This document shows, in pieces, positions 10,901-21,999 of a DNA stretch of 40,774 bases. The position numbers were made by a program, and so were the translations under genes. Below the pieces are notes generated by a model. That model searched no databases. It worked only from the letters and a program-made list of their open reading frames with translations, and had not been told where the DNA came from. Origin of the DNA: Gnetum montanum (Eukaryota; Streptophyta; Gnetopsida; Gnetales; Gnetaceae); NCBI GenBank assembly GCA_015680685.1, contig MNCI01009443.1:116296-157069 (forward strand), written 5' to 3'. Numbering within the stretch: the stretch's first letter is position 1; every line of letters begins with the position of its first letter.

Positions 10901-11533
10901 GTTGATCTGTTGGGTTGGAGGGGGCAGAGGTGGAAAAATCTGCGAGATGAAATGGGGCACGGTGGTCGCGAGGACCACCGCTGGAATGTGGAGAACCCGC
11001 GGTGACGAAGCCGCCCCCGTGTTATTATGTGGTATTTGTGCTTGCGGCCCAGACGGCTGCGCGGTGGCCTGCGGCATGGCAGGGAAATGCATCTGTGCGA
11101 TCATGGCTGGGTCAAGAGGAGTGGCCTCTCCGTTGAAAGAAAACAAGGGATTTATGTACGTTTGGGGGCTTAGAGTATGGAACGAATGTTCCGACTGGGC
11201 TGCCAATTCATCCTCTTCCTCTTCCCCATGCTAGGGCTCCACCACAGCTTGTGCCGCCTGGCCCTTGGCCATGACCAACTATGTAATGAGTTCATGTTGG
11301 TGTTCGGTCAAGGGAATGATGTCGTAAGCTGTTGGCTTGAAATCATGGCCCCCTCGGTGGACCACCTCAAAGTTTCGTTTCGCTTCGANGTGACCGCGAT
11401 AGGGTTCACAGATGTGGCACCCAGATCGGTAGGGACCATGGCAGTTGTAGTTGTGTACAAGGAATCCATTGATTAATGAGACTAATGGTAACTGGTAATC
11501 GGATCTAAGAGATGGCTGGCAACAAAAGCACAA
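7913..11533 (-). pseudogene. Gag-protease polyprotein of the Tat/Ogre-like element
   Basis: The minus-strand frame is largely open from 11,206 to 8189 and continues coding to the predicted donor at 7913. From the N-terminus there is a Pro/Gln/Ala-rich region (11,206-10,540), the Gag core (FTKYNGEGDPNAHL, MSLTWKALNWYRALP, then LDQLMGVKQDPLEPVQKFIQRW), a CDYHHQLCGHDTDYC zinc finger near 9510-9460, a Pro/Lys-rich linker, and protease with VDDGAATNVIP near 8440-8405 and FNLILGRSWLA ending at 8192. Stops occur at 10,537-10,535, 8191-8189, 8071-8069 and 8020-8018. Upstream coding-like sequence to 11,533 has further stops and one N at 11,390, so the true start is uncertain. Gag forms the particle and protease would cut the polyprotein. 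Confidence 0.85.
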
Positions 11534-11690
11534 ATAGGCTTTCTACCCTGTAGGATTTCAAAGAAACCATCCTTGCAACCGATCTATACCACGCGATTGG
11601 CCGTAGACTTCCCTAGAGGTATTACGTCTACGGTTTAGGGTATGGATCGCTACCAGGGCTACTCGAAATATTCGGATCGGAGCCTGAAGG

Positions 11691-11707
11691 CCCTCCTTCT
11701 AGCGCCA
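11691..11707 (-). other. Primer binding site of the Tat/Ogre-like element
   Basis: On the minus strand this reads TGGCGCTAGAAGGAGGG, six bases after the LTR end CCGTCGTTACA. A TGG start and a short spacer are normal for plant gypsy PBS sites. I do not assign the primer tRNA. Confidence 0.7.
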
Positions 11708-11713
11708 GAAAAC

Positions 11714-12960
11714 TGTAACGACGGAAAACGTCGGCAACTGAAAAATACCGAAAGAATCCCGTGTACACAGTTTTAACCACGGATCCGCGCGAGGGCTATG
11801 CTGGAAAAACGAATATGCGGTGCCCTGAACGGTCTTGTCGATCAGATAGGGACTTACTAATCAGTAAACCGATGAATATTTCGTGAAAACGATCTAATTT
11901 GAGGAATCGTAAAACGAGGGGAAAATAATCTAGATGAATTGCAACGATGATAACGCTAAACACGATAAGAGGAAGCTGACATAAGAGAAGCACGTAGTTT
12001 CAAGATCCACGCTTTGACTTGAAAAATGTATATTTTGTATATTTCGTCACACTGGGGAATCCCCGATTACTAGATGTGAAGCAAGCACAAAACANNNNNN
12101 NNNNNNNNNNNNNNNNNNNNNNNNNNNNNNNNNNNNNNNNNNNNNNNNNNNNNNNNNNNNNNNNNNNNNNNNNNNNNNNNNNNNNNNNNNNNNNNNNNNN
12201 NNNNNNNNNNNNNNNNNNNNNNNNNNNNNNNNNNNNNNNNNNNNNNNNNNNNNNNNNNNNNNNNNNNNNNNNNNNNNNNNNNNNNNNNNNNNNNNNNNNN
12301 NNNNNNNNNNNNNNNNNNNNNNNNNNNNNNNNNNNNNNNNNNNNNNNNNNNNNNNNNNNNNNNNNNNNNNNNNNNNNNNNNNNNNNNNNNNNNNNNNNNN
12401 NNNNNNNNNNNNNNNNNNNNNNNNNNNNNNNNNNNNNNNNNNNNNNNNNNNNNNNNNNNNNNNNNNNNNNNNNNNNNNNNNNNNNNNNNNNNNNNNNNNN
12501 NNNNNNNNNNNNNNNNNNNNNNNNNNNNNNNNNNNNNNNNNNNNNNNNNNNNNNNNNNNNNNNNNNNNNNNNNNNNNNNNNNNNNNNNNNNNNNNNNNNN
12601 NNNNNNNNNNNNNNNNNNNNNNNNNNNNNNNNNNNNNNNNNNNNNNAAAGACTTAGCAAAATGCGCAAGAAATCGCATATCGCGCTGCTTAAGCTTCTCC
12701 CTATGCTGAAGCAACTATCCTCCTGATGCCGGACTATGTTGAAACACCATCACGCTAAGCATCATTACGCTATGTTGCGTGATATAGCGTAAACAGCAAA
12801 AGCATAGAAAGATTAGGAATCTGCACAAGAAGTTGCGAAATTGATGCTACGCGCCTCTTGGTGTTGCTTTGTCTTATTCCCCCCTCTGGAATGCTGAGAT
12901 GCGCCCTTGCCTAAATTGCGAATCTTTGCCTGAGGCCGACTCGCGATTTTTTACGGTGTT
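11714..12960 (-). mobile_element. 5' LTR of the Tat/Ogre-like element, with a sequence gap
   Basis: The inner edge at 11,714 begins TGTAACGACGG on the plus strand, that is, it ends ...CGTTACA in element orientation, next to the PBS. The outer edge is not recognisable. Bases 12,647-12,960 contain no ORF and several GCGTAA/TACGC motifs also seen inside the element, so they are probably still LTR. Confidence 0.5.
12095..12646. other. Assembly gap (552 N)
   Basis: An unbroken run of N. Any open frame through it is meaningless. Single N bases also occur at 11,390, 15,048, 15,160 and 40,711. Confidence 1.
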
Positions 12961-14179
12961 TCAATAAGGAGCAAGGCACCATGGTTAACATTTGTGATGT
13001 GATAGTAGACTTTTTTGCACAGGTGATTTCAAAAGTGTTAAACCTTCCAAATTCAGGCCCCCATGTTGCTCAGTTATCTACCCAATCGGACCCTAATGTG
13101 CGAAAGGATTGGTTAGAGAAGGCTTATGGTAGAGATAAAGCTTTTGGTGAGCTGATGATGGAAGAGCGGGTTTATTTCAAAATTGGAACCTATCACCTCT
13201 TCCCCACAAAAGTTTTGAAAAGAATATCTACATATGTGGCAAGGGGATGTGTAGTGTTGATGGGAAAGGTTAATGCTAACCTTCCCCATCTATATTTAAC
13301 AAAGATCATAAGGCGATTTGAAGAATCAAAATTAGGGAAGATGGCACTGCCTTTTCCCTACCTTATCAAAAAACTGTGCCGATGGGCTGGTATTTGGGAA
13401 TACACAAATGACATCCTCTGAAAGGCCCAGAATGCTTCTTATGCTGAGTTATTAAAGGCGCCAACTCCAAGAAAGAGCACTAGCGAAGAGCTTGGACCAA
13501 ATGAAGAAGAAGAACAAATGACTGGATCACCTGCAACTCAACTTGTAGGACCCAATCAACCTCCAGCCATAGGTCCCAGCCAACAACAAGAAGCAAGACC
13601 CAGCACAGGCCAGGATCAGTCGCCGCCACCGCAGGACTACAGACTGTTGATGAGCCATCTTAGGGCCATCGCTGAGATGGTTAGTTGGGGAAGTTGTGAT
13701 GACGCAAATCTCTTCCACGTCATCGATGATGTCGACCAGCCTACTATTTCATTAGATCGCACGAGGGATGAATTATCAATTCAAACAGCAAGAGGGGAAA
13801 CCAGATGGTCACAACAGATCTTAGGAAACACGGCATCTTTTCAAGTGCAGTTAGAGACTGGTGAAGGGGCCACTATGGTGGTCATGCAACACCAAGATGC
13901 TGCGGGAGGTGCTGAAGTGGTCATTGACCATATCAAAGAATCCTCAAAGAATCCTTTAACATACCTGTTATGCCACCGGCAGATCTTTCAGGAGCATGCG
14001 ATGCTCAAACTCTTACTGGAACCTCAATGACTCCTGCAGAACATGAGGATGCACTGGACAGATTGCTTCAAACAGGACAAGTTTTGACATCTCTGTTTGA
14101 CATCCCCCAGGATGTAACAGCAATTCAATCAAACCTCATTTCCACAAAGGGGAAGCTGGTCATATCCGAAGTAAGGGTC

Positions 14180-14290
14180 GACCATGCTGAAGCTGAAGTG
14201 CAGAAACTACAAGAGTAGCTCATAGCCTTACAAGCAGCACAGCAGAATCCTCTACAATTGTTCCCGTAGACCAGCTAGAAAATTTTAGAA
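14180..14290 (+). repeat. Left arm of a 111-base inverted duplication
   Basis: This segment of the coiled-coil ORF recurs in reverse complement at 15,049-15,159 with only a few mismatches, for example CATAGCC against CGTAGCC. The arms are equal in length and about 760 bases apart. Confidence 0.85.
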
Positions 14291-15048
14291 CTGAGCAATT
14301 AACCAAGCTAATTGCAGAAAATAAGAAGGTGGCAGAAGAAAAGGAGACAGCCACTTGGGATGCCTCTGCCGCACAAGCGCAAACTCATGCGCATCTTAAG
14401 GCACTCAAGGCCTTAGAAGAAGAGAATAAGTAGTTGGTTGCAGATAACCTTCGGTTGACTTCTGTGGAGAAACAAAAGAATGTTCTCGATGAACACTTTC
14501 ATCAGTTACGAGAACAGTTCATTCAAGTCAACCGAGATGTAAGCCGTTTAGCCAAAGAAAATTGAACCCTCTCAATAGAGGAGGTACGCACTATTCGCCA
14601 AAAATCAGCCATCGAGATAAGTGCGTGGTAAAATGAGGCTAAATGACACAAGAAGCTAAAGGAGCATTTCTGTGATCAGGTGGGAATGTACAAGAAAATC
14701 CTGGAGAAGGAGATCCATATGGCCAAGTCTCAAATCAACAACATTAGTACTCAACACACTGATTGGAGGGCCATATTGGACACTTACCCCTTCGCCCACC
14801 AAGCGGAAGTTAAGAACCGGGACCTACAGATCCAAGACTTGACCGAATACATGGAGTTGGCAAACCTTAGATATGCCAACCTGGCCATGTTAATAGTAGG
14901 ATGCCTGAGGTCAGAGCTTGAGCAGCAGGTAGCTTCCACCCACATCAAATATGAAGCAGAATTTTTAGAGTGAAAGAAGCTTGCTGAGAAACTAGATGTC
15001 GTAAATTCTGAACTTGCAGTGGTAAAAGAAAGCTACCAGGGACAGAAN

Positions 15049-15159
15049 TTCTGAAATTTTCCAGCTGGTCTACGGGAACAATTGTAGAGGATTCTGCTGT
15101 GCTGCTTGTAAGGCTACGAGCTACTCTTGTAGTTTCTGCACTTCAGCTTCAGCATGCTC
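15049..15159 (-). repeat. Right arm of the inverted duplication, bounded by single Ns
   Basis: It is the reverse complement of 14,180-14,290 and is flanked exactly by N at 15,048 and N at 15,160. The flanking coding frame (ESYQGQ before, DKGKAPMEE after) makes sense without it, so it is more likely a misplaced gap-fill than a biological inversion. Confidence 0.85.
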
Positions 15160-15324
15160 NGATAAAGGAAAAGCACCCATGGAGGAGCCACCACCACCAG
15201 GAACTACATGAGTTCAATTTTTTGTAGTGTAGCATTTTTTCTGTGTTGTATCTTCCCACACTGCGGCATCATTTCCTTTTTTGTTTTTCTGGTTAATAAT
15301 ACCTTACCTATCCACTGTGTAATC

Positions 15325-15330
15325 AATAAA
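15325..15330 (+). terminator. Poly(A) signal AATAAA
   Basis: AATAAA lies 115 bases after the stop of the coiled-coil ORF, in a T-rich 3' region. Confidence 0.4.
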
Positions 15331-15372
15331 GCTTATTCTCCTTGTAACTCGAGGATGAGTTTTTATTCAGTC

Positions 15373-16249
15373 GTGGGGGTATGATGAGATTCGTTTCGCA
15401 TAGGCCACGATATCGCATACGCGATATCACAGTCCATCGCCATATCTATAAATAAGACACGGCTTTCCCTTGTACAGGTATTAGGAGTTAGAAGTAGCGA
15501 AGCTCTAGCAATTTGACCACTGCAGAGATAGATTATTTTTCCCGTGTCTGCCTGCAGTGTGGTGAATGTAATTGTACGATGTCCTATTTGAGTGTGACGT
15601 ACTTGGACATGCACATGATTGGCAATAAAGATCGAGATTACTTCATCATTGCAACAGTCACTTTGTTATTTATTTGTTTATTTAATTAATGTTATTTACT
15701 ATTTTCTCTCTCACCCTTAAACTTCTAGAATGCGGTGTAAGTATGACTTGATTACGAGCATCTAAGGATGTGTGCGATTAGTCAAGGAATCGGTTACTCA
15801 TCGCAACATGGAACAAGTACGACTTGATTTCGAGCAGTTAAGTGTGACTACTTGGTAGCCCAGTGGCGTACCTAGGATCTTCACTTGGTAATCCCAGTGG
15901 TAGTTGTGAACGAGGTCCAAGATGTGTACGGTTGATCGAGGAATCGGTTGCTCATCGCACTTAGGCTAGATTAGATTTTCTTACCTTTTTTCCTCCTAGC
16001 TTAGCTTAGTTAATATTATTTTCCACTACCTTCAGGAGTAGCATTAGAATTAGGAAAACATCATACACCTCACTCTAGACTAAACCATATGTGAAAAATA
16101 TAATACTAGTCTAGGTGGGAAGATAGTAAACTGCGACCTAAGGATAACTGTCTAGGTGCCACAACTAGTCCATCTGCAGAGTTCAACCGGATCGCGCGTG
16201 CTACGCTTGTTTCATATGGTTGAGTGTAGGGGTACCTCACCACTCATCA
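15373..16249 (+). mobile_element. PPT and 3' LTR (868 bp) of an Athila-like element
   Basis: A purine run, GTGGGGGTA (15,373-15,381), is followed by TGATGAGATT and the LTR ends ACCACTCATCA at 16,249. TGATGA/TCATCA termini match the solo LTR at 33,038. U3 has GATATC at 15,409 and 15,423, then TATAAATAAG at 15,447-15,456. An imperfect internal duplication carries the phrase GGAATCGGTTRCTCATCGCA at about 15,785 and 15,940. No PBS follows, which agrees with a 3' LTR. The 5-base flank after it (ATAAG) is not repeated before it, as expected when the 5' LTR lies elsewhere. Confidence 0.7.
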
Positions 16250-16462
16250 ATAAGAGAGGAAAAAATTTTGCAAGAGGCCCAGGATAAGTATAAGGGATAT
16301 GTGAATCAACACTGCCTTAAGAAGAAACTTCAAATAAGAGATCAAGTATTGCTAAGAGTTAAACCTACTAGGAATTCCCTTAAGCTAGGAAGACATACTA
16401 AGTTAACTCCAAGAGGTTGTGAATCTTTTGAAGTCTTAGAGCAGATTGGCAAAGTAACCTAC
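16250..16462 (+). pseudogene. Integrase C-terminal fragment of another gypsy lineage
   Basis: The translation contains KYKGYVNQHC, then LQIRDQVLLRVKPTR, then FEVLEQIGKVTY. This is the GPY/F-type end domain of Ty3/gypsy integrases, closest in style to chromoviruses. It lacks everything upstream and is cut at the Tyr codon, where the next LTR begins. It is probably the target into which the flanking elements inserted. The integrase C-terminus at about 28,950-29,150 is clearly different. Confidence 0.65.
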
Positions 16463-17281
16463 TAATGAATCATGTTTTAATCTACTTTGATATCAGATAT
16501 TAAAGCCTCAATATCAGATACATAATGTTAGAGCCTAAGACACAATGTCAAATATCCGATATTGCAGGGTATATGTCGGCCTATAAATATAGCGCTTGGG
16601 CTCATAATTTTCACATAGTTTTTGTGATAGCATAGCAAAGCTCTTACAATTTTTTTTTTTTTGTAATAGGAGTCTATGTGTATACAAACCTTTATTTGAG
16701 CACTAATGTACCTGAGCACATTAGTGTGATAGGAATAAAGATGAGCCCTTTTGATAATCCTTGCAGCACTGAGAATATATTAATTTTTCCTTAATGCATT
16801 TATTATTCATGCACTTTACTTTAAATGAATTTTCATTAAGCAATTAATTTCTAGTTATTAATGAACATAATCACAACCACTTCGAGCATACGTGTAGCAC
16901 TTGGTAATCCAAAAATGCTTAACATTTGGTAACCCAACAACACTACCTGCATTCAAGATATGTCTGAGGAGTGGGAACGGGTACTTGTGTTAGGCTAGCT
17001 AGGCATGAGGTTAATTAGATATTAGATTCCTCTCCCTTTCATTCTTATCTAGGTGATTAAAATTATAAAATATAAAGTAATAAAAATCATATACCTTAGT
17101 TGCACTTAACCATATACTTATACTTCATGAGTGGAATTGAAAAGACAACAGTCACTCCAATTAGATTTCACATCTTAGAACCAATGTACTTAAGAACTTA
17201 AGGTCTATAGAATTCAACCAAATCACAAGTGAACACTTGTGATTTGTATGGTTGGGCATAGGGGTACCTTGCTACTCATCA
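16463..17281 (+). mobile_element. 5' LTR (819 bp) of Athila-like copy 1
   Basis: It begins TAATGAATCATG, corresponding to TGATGAATCATC in the solo LTR at 33,038-33,954, and ends CTACTCATCA. It has GATATC/AATATC-like repeats, TATAAATA at 16,582 and an AATAAA near 16,733. It aligns along its length with the LTR at 22,000-22,848. Confidence 0.8.
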
Positions 17282-17282
17282 T

Positions 17283-17300
17283 TGGCACCATTATCGAGGA
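17283..17300 (+). other. Degenerate primer binding site, copy 1
   Basis: TGGCACCATTATCGAGGA differs from the usual Athila-type PBS TGGCGCCGTTGCCGGGGA only by transitions (G to A or C to T). It starts one base after the LTR. Confidence 0.7.
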
Positions 17301-17439
17301 CATTTCAGGTGTTACATGTGCTATCTAGGAATAGTAAAAAATTATTCAAATCATTGAAATGAACCTTAAAGTCATATCATACTTCAAAAATAACTACAAC
17401 AGTTTCTAAAATCACACTGCATTTTTATTTTCTAACATA

Positions 17440-19320
17440 AAATATCTTCTAGTAAGCATGGATCCAATGACAAAGAAGGATCGAATGATGCAAGTTAGAC
17501 TAGGGTTGTGGACAAGAAACAAGATCGTGATCATGGTCGCAATCACTAAAGAGATGGTAGCAGGCACCATGACGGTACTAATCCTCCTTCCTCTTCACCT
17601 TCATCATCATCGTCTTCTTCTTTTAGCTCTGATTGTAACCATAGGAGGTGTGACTGTGATGGAGGTGACTAAAAAGCCAAAATGATTGAAGGGATCATCG
17701 AGTAAGTCAAGATTGGGGGCGCCAACATTCAAGAGAGACACACCACCATGAATGAAGGTGTAGTAGAAGGCATCGTCGACACTAAAATCAAGGCCTCAAT
17801 GAGCCTTTACTTGCTACTTGAAGTATGTCAAACATTGCAAAGGCAATATGAATTCCTACAAGGCATGTAAAAGATAGTTGGATCAAAAGACTTGACATGA
17901 ATAATATTCCTAGGTTTGAAGGAGAATACAACTCAGACCCATAGAACCATCTCCAAGCTTTTCAAGATGCATGTGCCTTGCAAAATATAGAAAATGAATG
18001 GAAAAAGATCAAGTTATTCCCATAGACACTCATTAAAGAAGCTAAAAATTAGTATTGGTCCTTAAAATCAGAATCTATTAGAAAATGGAGTACAATGCTT
18101 GAATTGTTCAATGCCAAATATCAGACATACTCTCAAGTGTCCAACTTGAGGAGGTAGATCCAAGGATGGAAACAAGGAACACATGAACCCTTGAATGCCA
18201 CCGTTGGCCAATACTACTCCTTAATGCATAGATGTCCTGGCCATGGTTACTCTAAATTAGACCAACTTTGCCACATTATAGATGAGTTCCATCTAAAACA
18301 AGGAGAACCCTTGACATCTATCCTCAAGGGTGATTGTCAAAGTTAAGCACCCATCGAATCCAAAGATTGATTGAAAAAGTAGCCAAAGAAGAAGTTGAAT
18401 TAAGAAAATGAGAAAGTGTAGAAGAGTACAACTGCAACCCTTCCATTTGCAAGAGGGAGGTTCAATTTTGTGATAGTGAGGAAGAAGCAGCACTTGATAA
18501 GGTGGTGAATAGAAAAACCTTACCGCTTCAAAAATTTCAATCCAAAATTATAGCCAAGATTGATCAATCATGGAACTCCATGGATAGCATATTTCAAGCT
18601 ATCCTAAAAATTTTTGAAGAGTCCAAAAAACAAGGTAGTGATTGTGAGCGTCGGAGGCATAAGAAAGTTGAACATGCCTATCAAAGAGGTAATGGCAAGA
18701 TTACTACAATAGAGGAAGTTACAAGAAGTGAATCAGATGATGATGTTGGATGTGACATCTACCATTATGAACATCCTAAGGGATGTTGTCCTATTTTTTC
18801 ATACTTATAGGAATCTAGGGTGTATTCCTTGAATCCACAACTAGCACAAAGGCAAACACCCAAAAATTGCCTTATCCTCAAGGTATTTTTAGGTAGTTCC
18901 ACTAGCCACAACAATATTATCCAAGTGGAACTCCACTACAACTATATCAGCAATACCAACAGTGGCAACAACCACAATCATGGGCAATGACACCACGAAG
19001 GTAGCAATACCCTTACTAATAACTTGATTCATATGGGTACCATGTTCAGCAACCCTTGTCTCCATGTGACTCTTCCAATCACATATTTGCTTCCCAACCT
19101 CACTACTACCTTCCTAATTCATATCAAACTCATTCTTCACGTGCAAGAAAGGATACCACCTTTTACCCTTATCACCCTCGTATTCTTGCACATCTTCCTC
19201 CATCATCAGCACAACTACCACCTACTCCATCTATGCAAGGTAAACTACTAACTCAATCGCAATAATGCAATGCCACTAGGGCAGTTAACCTACAACCGAT
19301 TTATCAACTAAGTGGTTCAA
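17440..19320 (+). pseudogene. Gag region of Athila-like copy 1
   Basis: It matches the gag of copy 2 (from about 23,515) closely but contains many stops and frame breaks. Recognisable parts are the Gag core near 17,890-18,240 (LDMNNIPRFEGEYNSDP, then a WKKIKLFP segment) and a Gln/Pro/Tyr-rich tail near 18,880-19,265. About 495 bases present in copy 2 (about 23,012-23,512) are missing between the leader and gag. No functional protein is possible. Confidence 0.65.
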
Positions 19321-19559
19321 ATACCTAATCAAAGAAAAGACCTTTCTTCTAACCTCGTAGTCTACCTAAGCCCTCAAATACACTTGTGGTTGACAACCCT
19401 GTTTCTCCATCTCCCTCTTTATCAACTTCCTTCAAGTCCCCTTCAAACCAAACACCACCCATGATCCATACTATGATGCTTATTCATGTTATATCTAATT
19501 GGATCTATGCTAGAAATCTTCCCAAGAAATTAGAAAATCCTAGAAGTCCTCTTATTTAT

Positions 19560-19952
19560 TTGTAGATTGTTGGGAATGTACGATGCAAAGCTCTTCTTGA
19601 TATAGGTTCCAATGTCAACATAATTTCTCATGAGATGTATACTACATGAAACCTACCCCCTCTCAAGAAGAGCAATATCATATTAAAATTGGTAGACCAA
19701 TCCATCGTTATTCCACTAGGACTAGTGGAAGACATTGTAACCACTATCTGTGGGTGGTTTTATCCTGTTGATATCATAGTGATCAAGGTGAAGAATTGCA
19801 AATGGGACTTCCCAATCATCATGGGAAGAGCATGGCTAAGCACCATTGATGTAAGATGGATATTAGAGATCTTTCCCTGGAAATATCTAAAAAAAATGCA
19901 TTTTGAAAGATTGACAAGAAGCAAGTTCCATGTAATGCATATAGCAATATAG
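19560..19952 (+). pseudogene. Protease region of Athila-like copy 1
   Basis: The active-site block reads ALLDIGSNVNIISHEMY near 19,590-19,640, where Athila-type proteases have ALLDLGASVNLIP. The flap and end follow (VEDIVTTICGW, then FPIIMGRAWLSTID, ending near 19,850). The frame is broken after 19,950. Confidence 0.7.
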
Positions 19953-20527
19953 GGTGCAATTGTGTGTAGAAACACTGGGCAGTAAAATAAGCATCCATCT
20001 CTACATGCAAGAAGTATGCACGAAAAGTAGAAATTCAAAGGTTTCTATACATAACAACTACAAAACACGAGGGTACATAGCGGCTAACCACTAATTCTGA
20101 GAGCAGCACACTTTGCATGGAACCAATTGAGAGCGTGACATGCACATATGTCATAGGCATGGATCAACTAGACCAAGTTCATCACCAACTTTCTAATGAT
20201 GTAAATAATGATACCTACTAGGGAGAGTTGGAAATTTCTGAAAATTTCAAGCAAGAATCCCTTGAACTAAAAACTCTACAAGTCAACATGGAATATGTGT
20301 TCTTAAAAAATGGAAAGTTGGTCGTAATCAATACCAATCTTGCTCCAGAATAGAAAAGGATGTAGTTAAACATGGTTGAGAAATGGTAAGCAACCTTTTC
20401 TTGGTCATATCCTGAACTCACAAGGATTAATCCCAGGATATGCTAGCATCACTTCTACACTAACCCAACTGTGAAGCCAAAGAGATGGCCACAAAGGTGA
20501 TTAAACCCCAAACTAAAGTAGATTGTC

Positions 20528-21999
20528 ATGGAAGAAATTGAACAACTCCTCAAGGCAAGGTTCATTTATCCCATTACAAATAGTGAGTGGGTTAGTCCAC
20601 TCATGATTGTGCCAAAGAAAGGTGGCAAGTGGTGGGTCTGCATCAATTTTCAACTACTAAATATGGCAACATTCAAGGATCACTTTCTGTTGCCATTCAT
20701 TGATCAGGTATTAGGCATAATATCTAAGCATTACTACTATATTTTTCTTAATGGTTATAGTGGCTATAACCAAATCCATATCATGCAGCAAGACCAAGCC
20801 AAAATAAACATTCATAAGTCCATAGGGGACTTTTGCATATCGCAAGATGCCTTTTGGTCTATGCAATGCCCCTTCTACATTCCAATGCCTGGTCCTAAGC
20901 TTTTTTTAACAATAGATTGGTAGTGGTGTGAAAGTCTTCATGGATGACTTCTCCACCTATGGAGCTACATTTGAGTAAGCCTTGGACTACCTCAAGCAAG
21001 TGTTAAAATGATGTGTTGAAACAAACTTGTGGTTCAATCAACAAAAAATTCACTTGATGGTCCAAGAGGGCATTGTGTTGGGGCACAAAATATCAAAAGT
21101 AGGAATAGAGGTCAACCCTAAAAATAAGGATCATCCAAGGAATAACCTACCAACTAAAAACTATCAAAGATGTTTGGTCATTGCTTGGACATACTGGCTA
21201 CTGCCAGTGATTCATAAAGAATTTCTTAAAGATCACAAAACCATTGGTTGAGCTGACAAAGAAAGATGCTTCATTTGTCTAGACTGTGGAATGTGAACAA
21301 GCATTCCAACAGTTGAAAGAGAAACTTGTAGAAACTCCAATCCTACAAGCACCCGATTGGTCCAAACTATTTCATGTTATGAAAAATGCATCAAATTATG
21401 CCTTTGAAGCTGTGCTTAGATAGATGGATGACAATAAGTATTCATATTACATCCACTACACTAGTCAAAGAATTGTGGGTGCACAATTGAACTACACCAC
21501 TACAAAAAGAGAACTGATGGCAATGGTGTTTGCTCTAGAGAAGTTCAATTATTATGTGCTTAGATATAAAGTGTTTGTGCACACAGATGATAGTGCCATC
21601 TGCTTCTTGATAAAAAAGCTAATGGTGAGCCCCTACGTCATACGATGGCTAGTGATCTTATAGAAATTCAATCTTACAATAGTAGATCACAAGGACATTG
21701 AGAATGTGGTTGTTGATCACTTATCTCAATTACGATGGAACAACAAAAAGGAGAAGAACCCACTATCTGATATGTTTCCTAATGAACTATTCTTTGCTGG
21801 GGCTATAATTGAACAATTTCCCAATGAGCCTAAATGGTATGATGGCATTCTCACCTATCTTCTTGTCCAAGAAATGCCACAAAGGTTGGACCACCAAATG
21901 AAACAATAGTTTCTTCACTATGTAAAATGCTTCATGGAGATCAATGGACACCTCTATAAGGTGTGCACTAATGGCCTAGTTCATTGGTGTATCCTTGAT
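20528..21999 (+). pseudogene. RT and RNase H of Athila-like copy 1, truncated
   Basis: RT blocks are FIYPITNSEWVSPLMIVPKK, the fingers segment to 20,770, and VFMDDFSTYG near 20,935-20,965, the catalytic MDD box in Athila style. RNase H follows: ALRYTTSQR-type text appears as YIHYTSQRIVGAQLNYTTTK near 21,440-21,505, then ALEKFNYYVLRYKVFVHTDD. Stops are frequent. The copy ends at 21,999 where the next LTR starts. In copy 2 the same sequence continues into integrase, so integrase is missing here. Confidence 0.8.

Larger units (their letters stand above)
1..12960 (-). mobile_element. Tat/Ogre-like Ty3/gypsy retrotransposon, 5' part
   Basis: The element reads on the minus strand as LTR, PBS, gag, protease, intron-like insert, RT, RNase H, second RNase H and integrase. 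The left end is outside the window, so no 3' LTR is seen. The second RNase H after a degenerate first one, the CxxH...GHDTxxC zinc finger in Gag and the intron between protease and RT are known traits of the Tat/Ogre lineage. The coding frame is open apart from about ten point stops and one frameshift, so this copy is much less decayed than the Athila-like copies at 16.5-29 kb. The right boundary is uncertain because the LTR is interrupted by Ns; 12,960 is only a limit set by the next gene. Confidence 0.8.
12981..15210 (+). pseudogene. Element-borne ORF: transposon-like domain followed by a long coiled coil (decayed)
   Basis: It starts at ATG 12,981. The first 146 residues end with KMALPFPYLIKKLCRWAGI, which resembles the C-terminal part of the putative plant transposon protein domain. 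TGA at 13,419 interrupts the frame, which continues through a Gln/Pro-rich linker to 14,030. The frame then changes twice, and from 14,278 to 14,990 a Glu/Lys/Gln-rich coiled coil runs in one frame with stops at 14,431, 14,563, 14,629, 14,644 and 14,971. A last segment, DKGKAPMEEPPPPGTT, ends at 15,210. A poly(A) signal, PPT and LTR follow, so the ORF sits in sense after pol, the env-like slot of plant gypsy elements. Its pol is not present in the window. Function is unknown; the layout recalls the antisense gene at 3194-7338. Confidence 0.6.

Noticed and set aside
12000-12726. Long open frames crossing the N gap on both strands
   Set aside because: They consist of undefined residues over Ns and carry no information.
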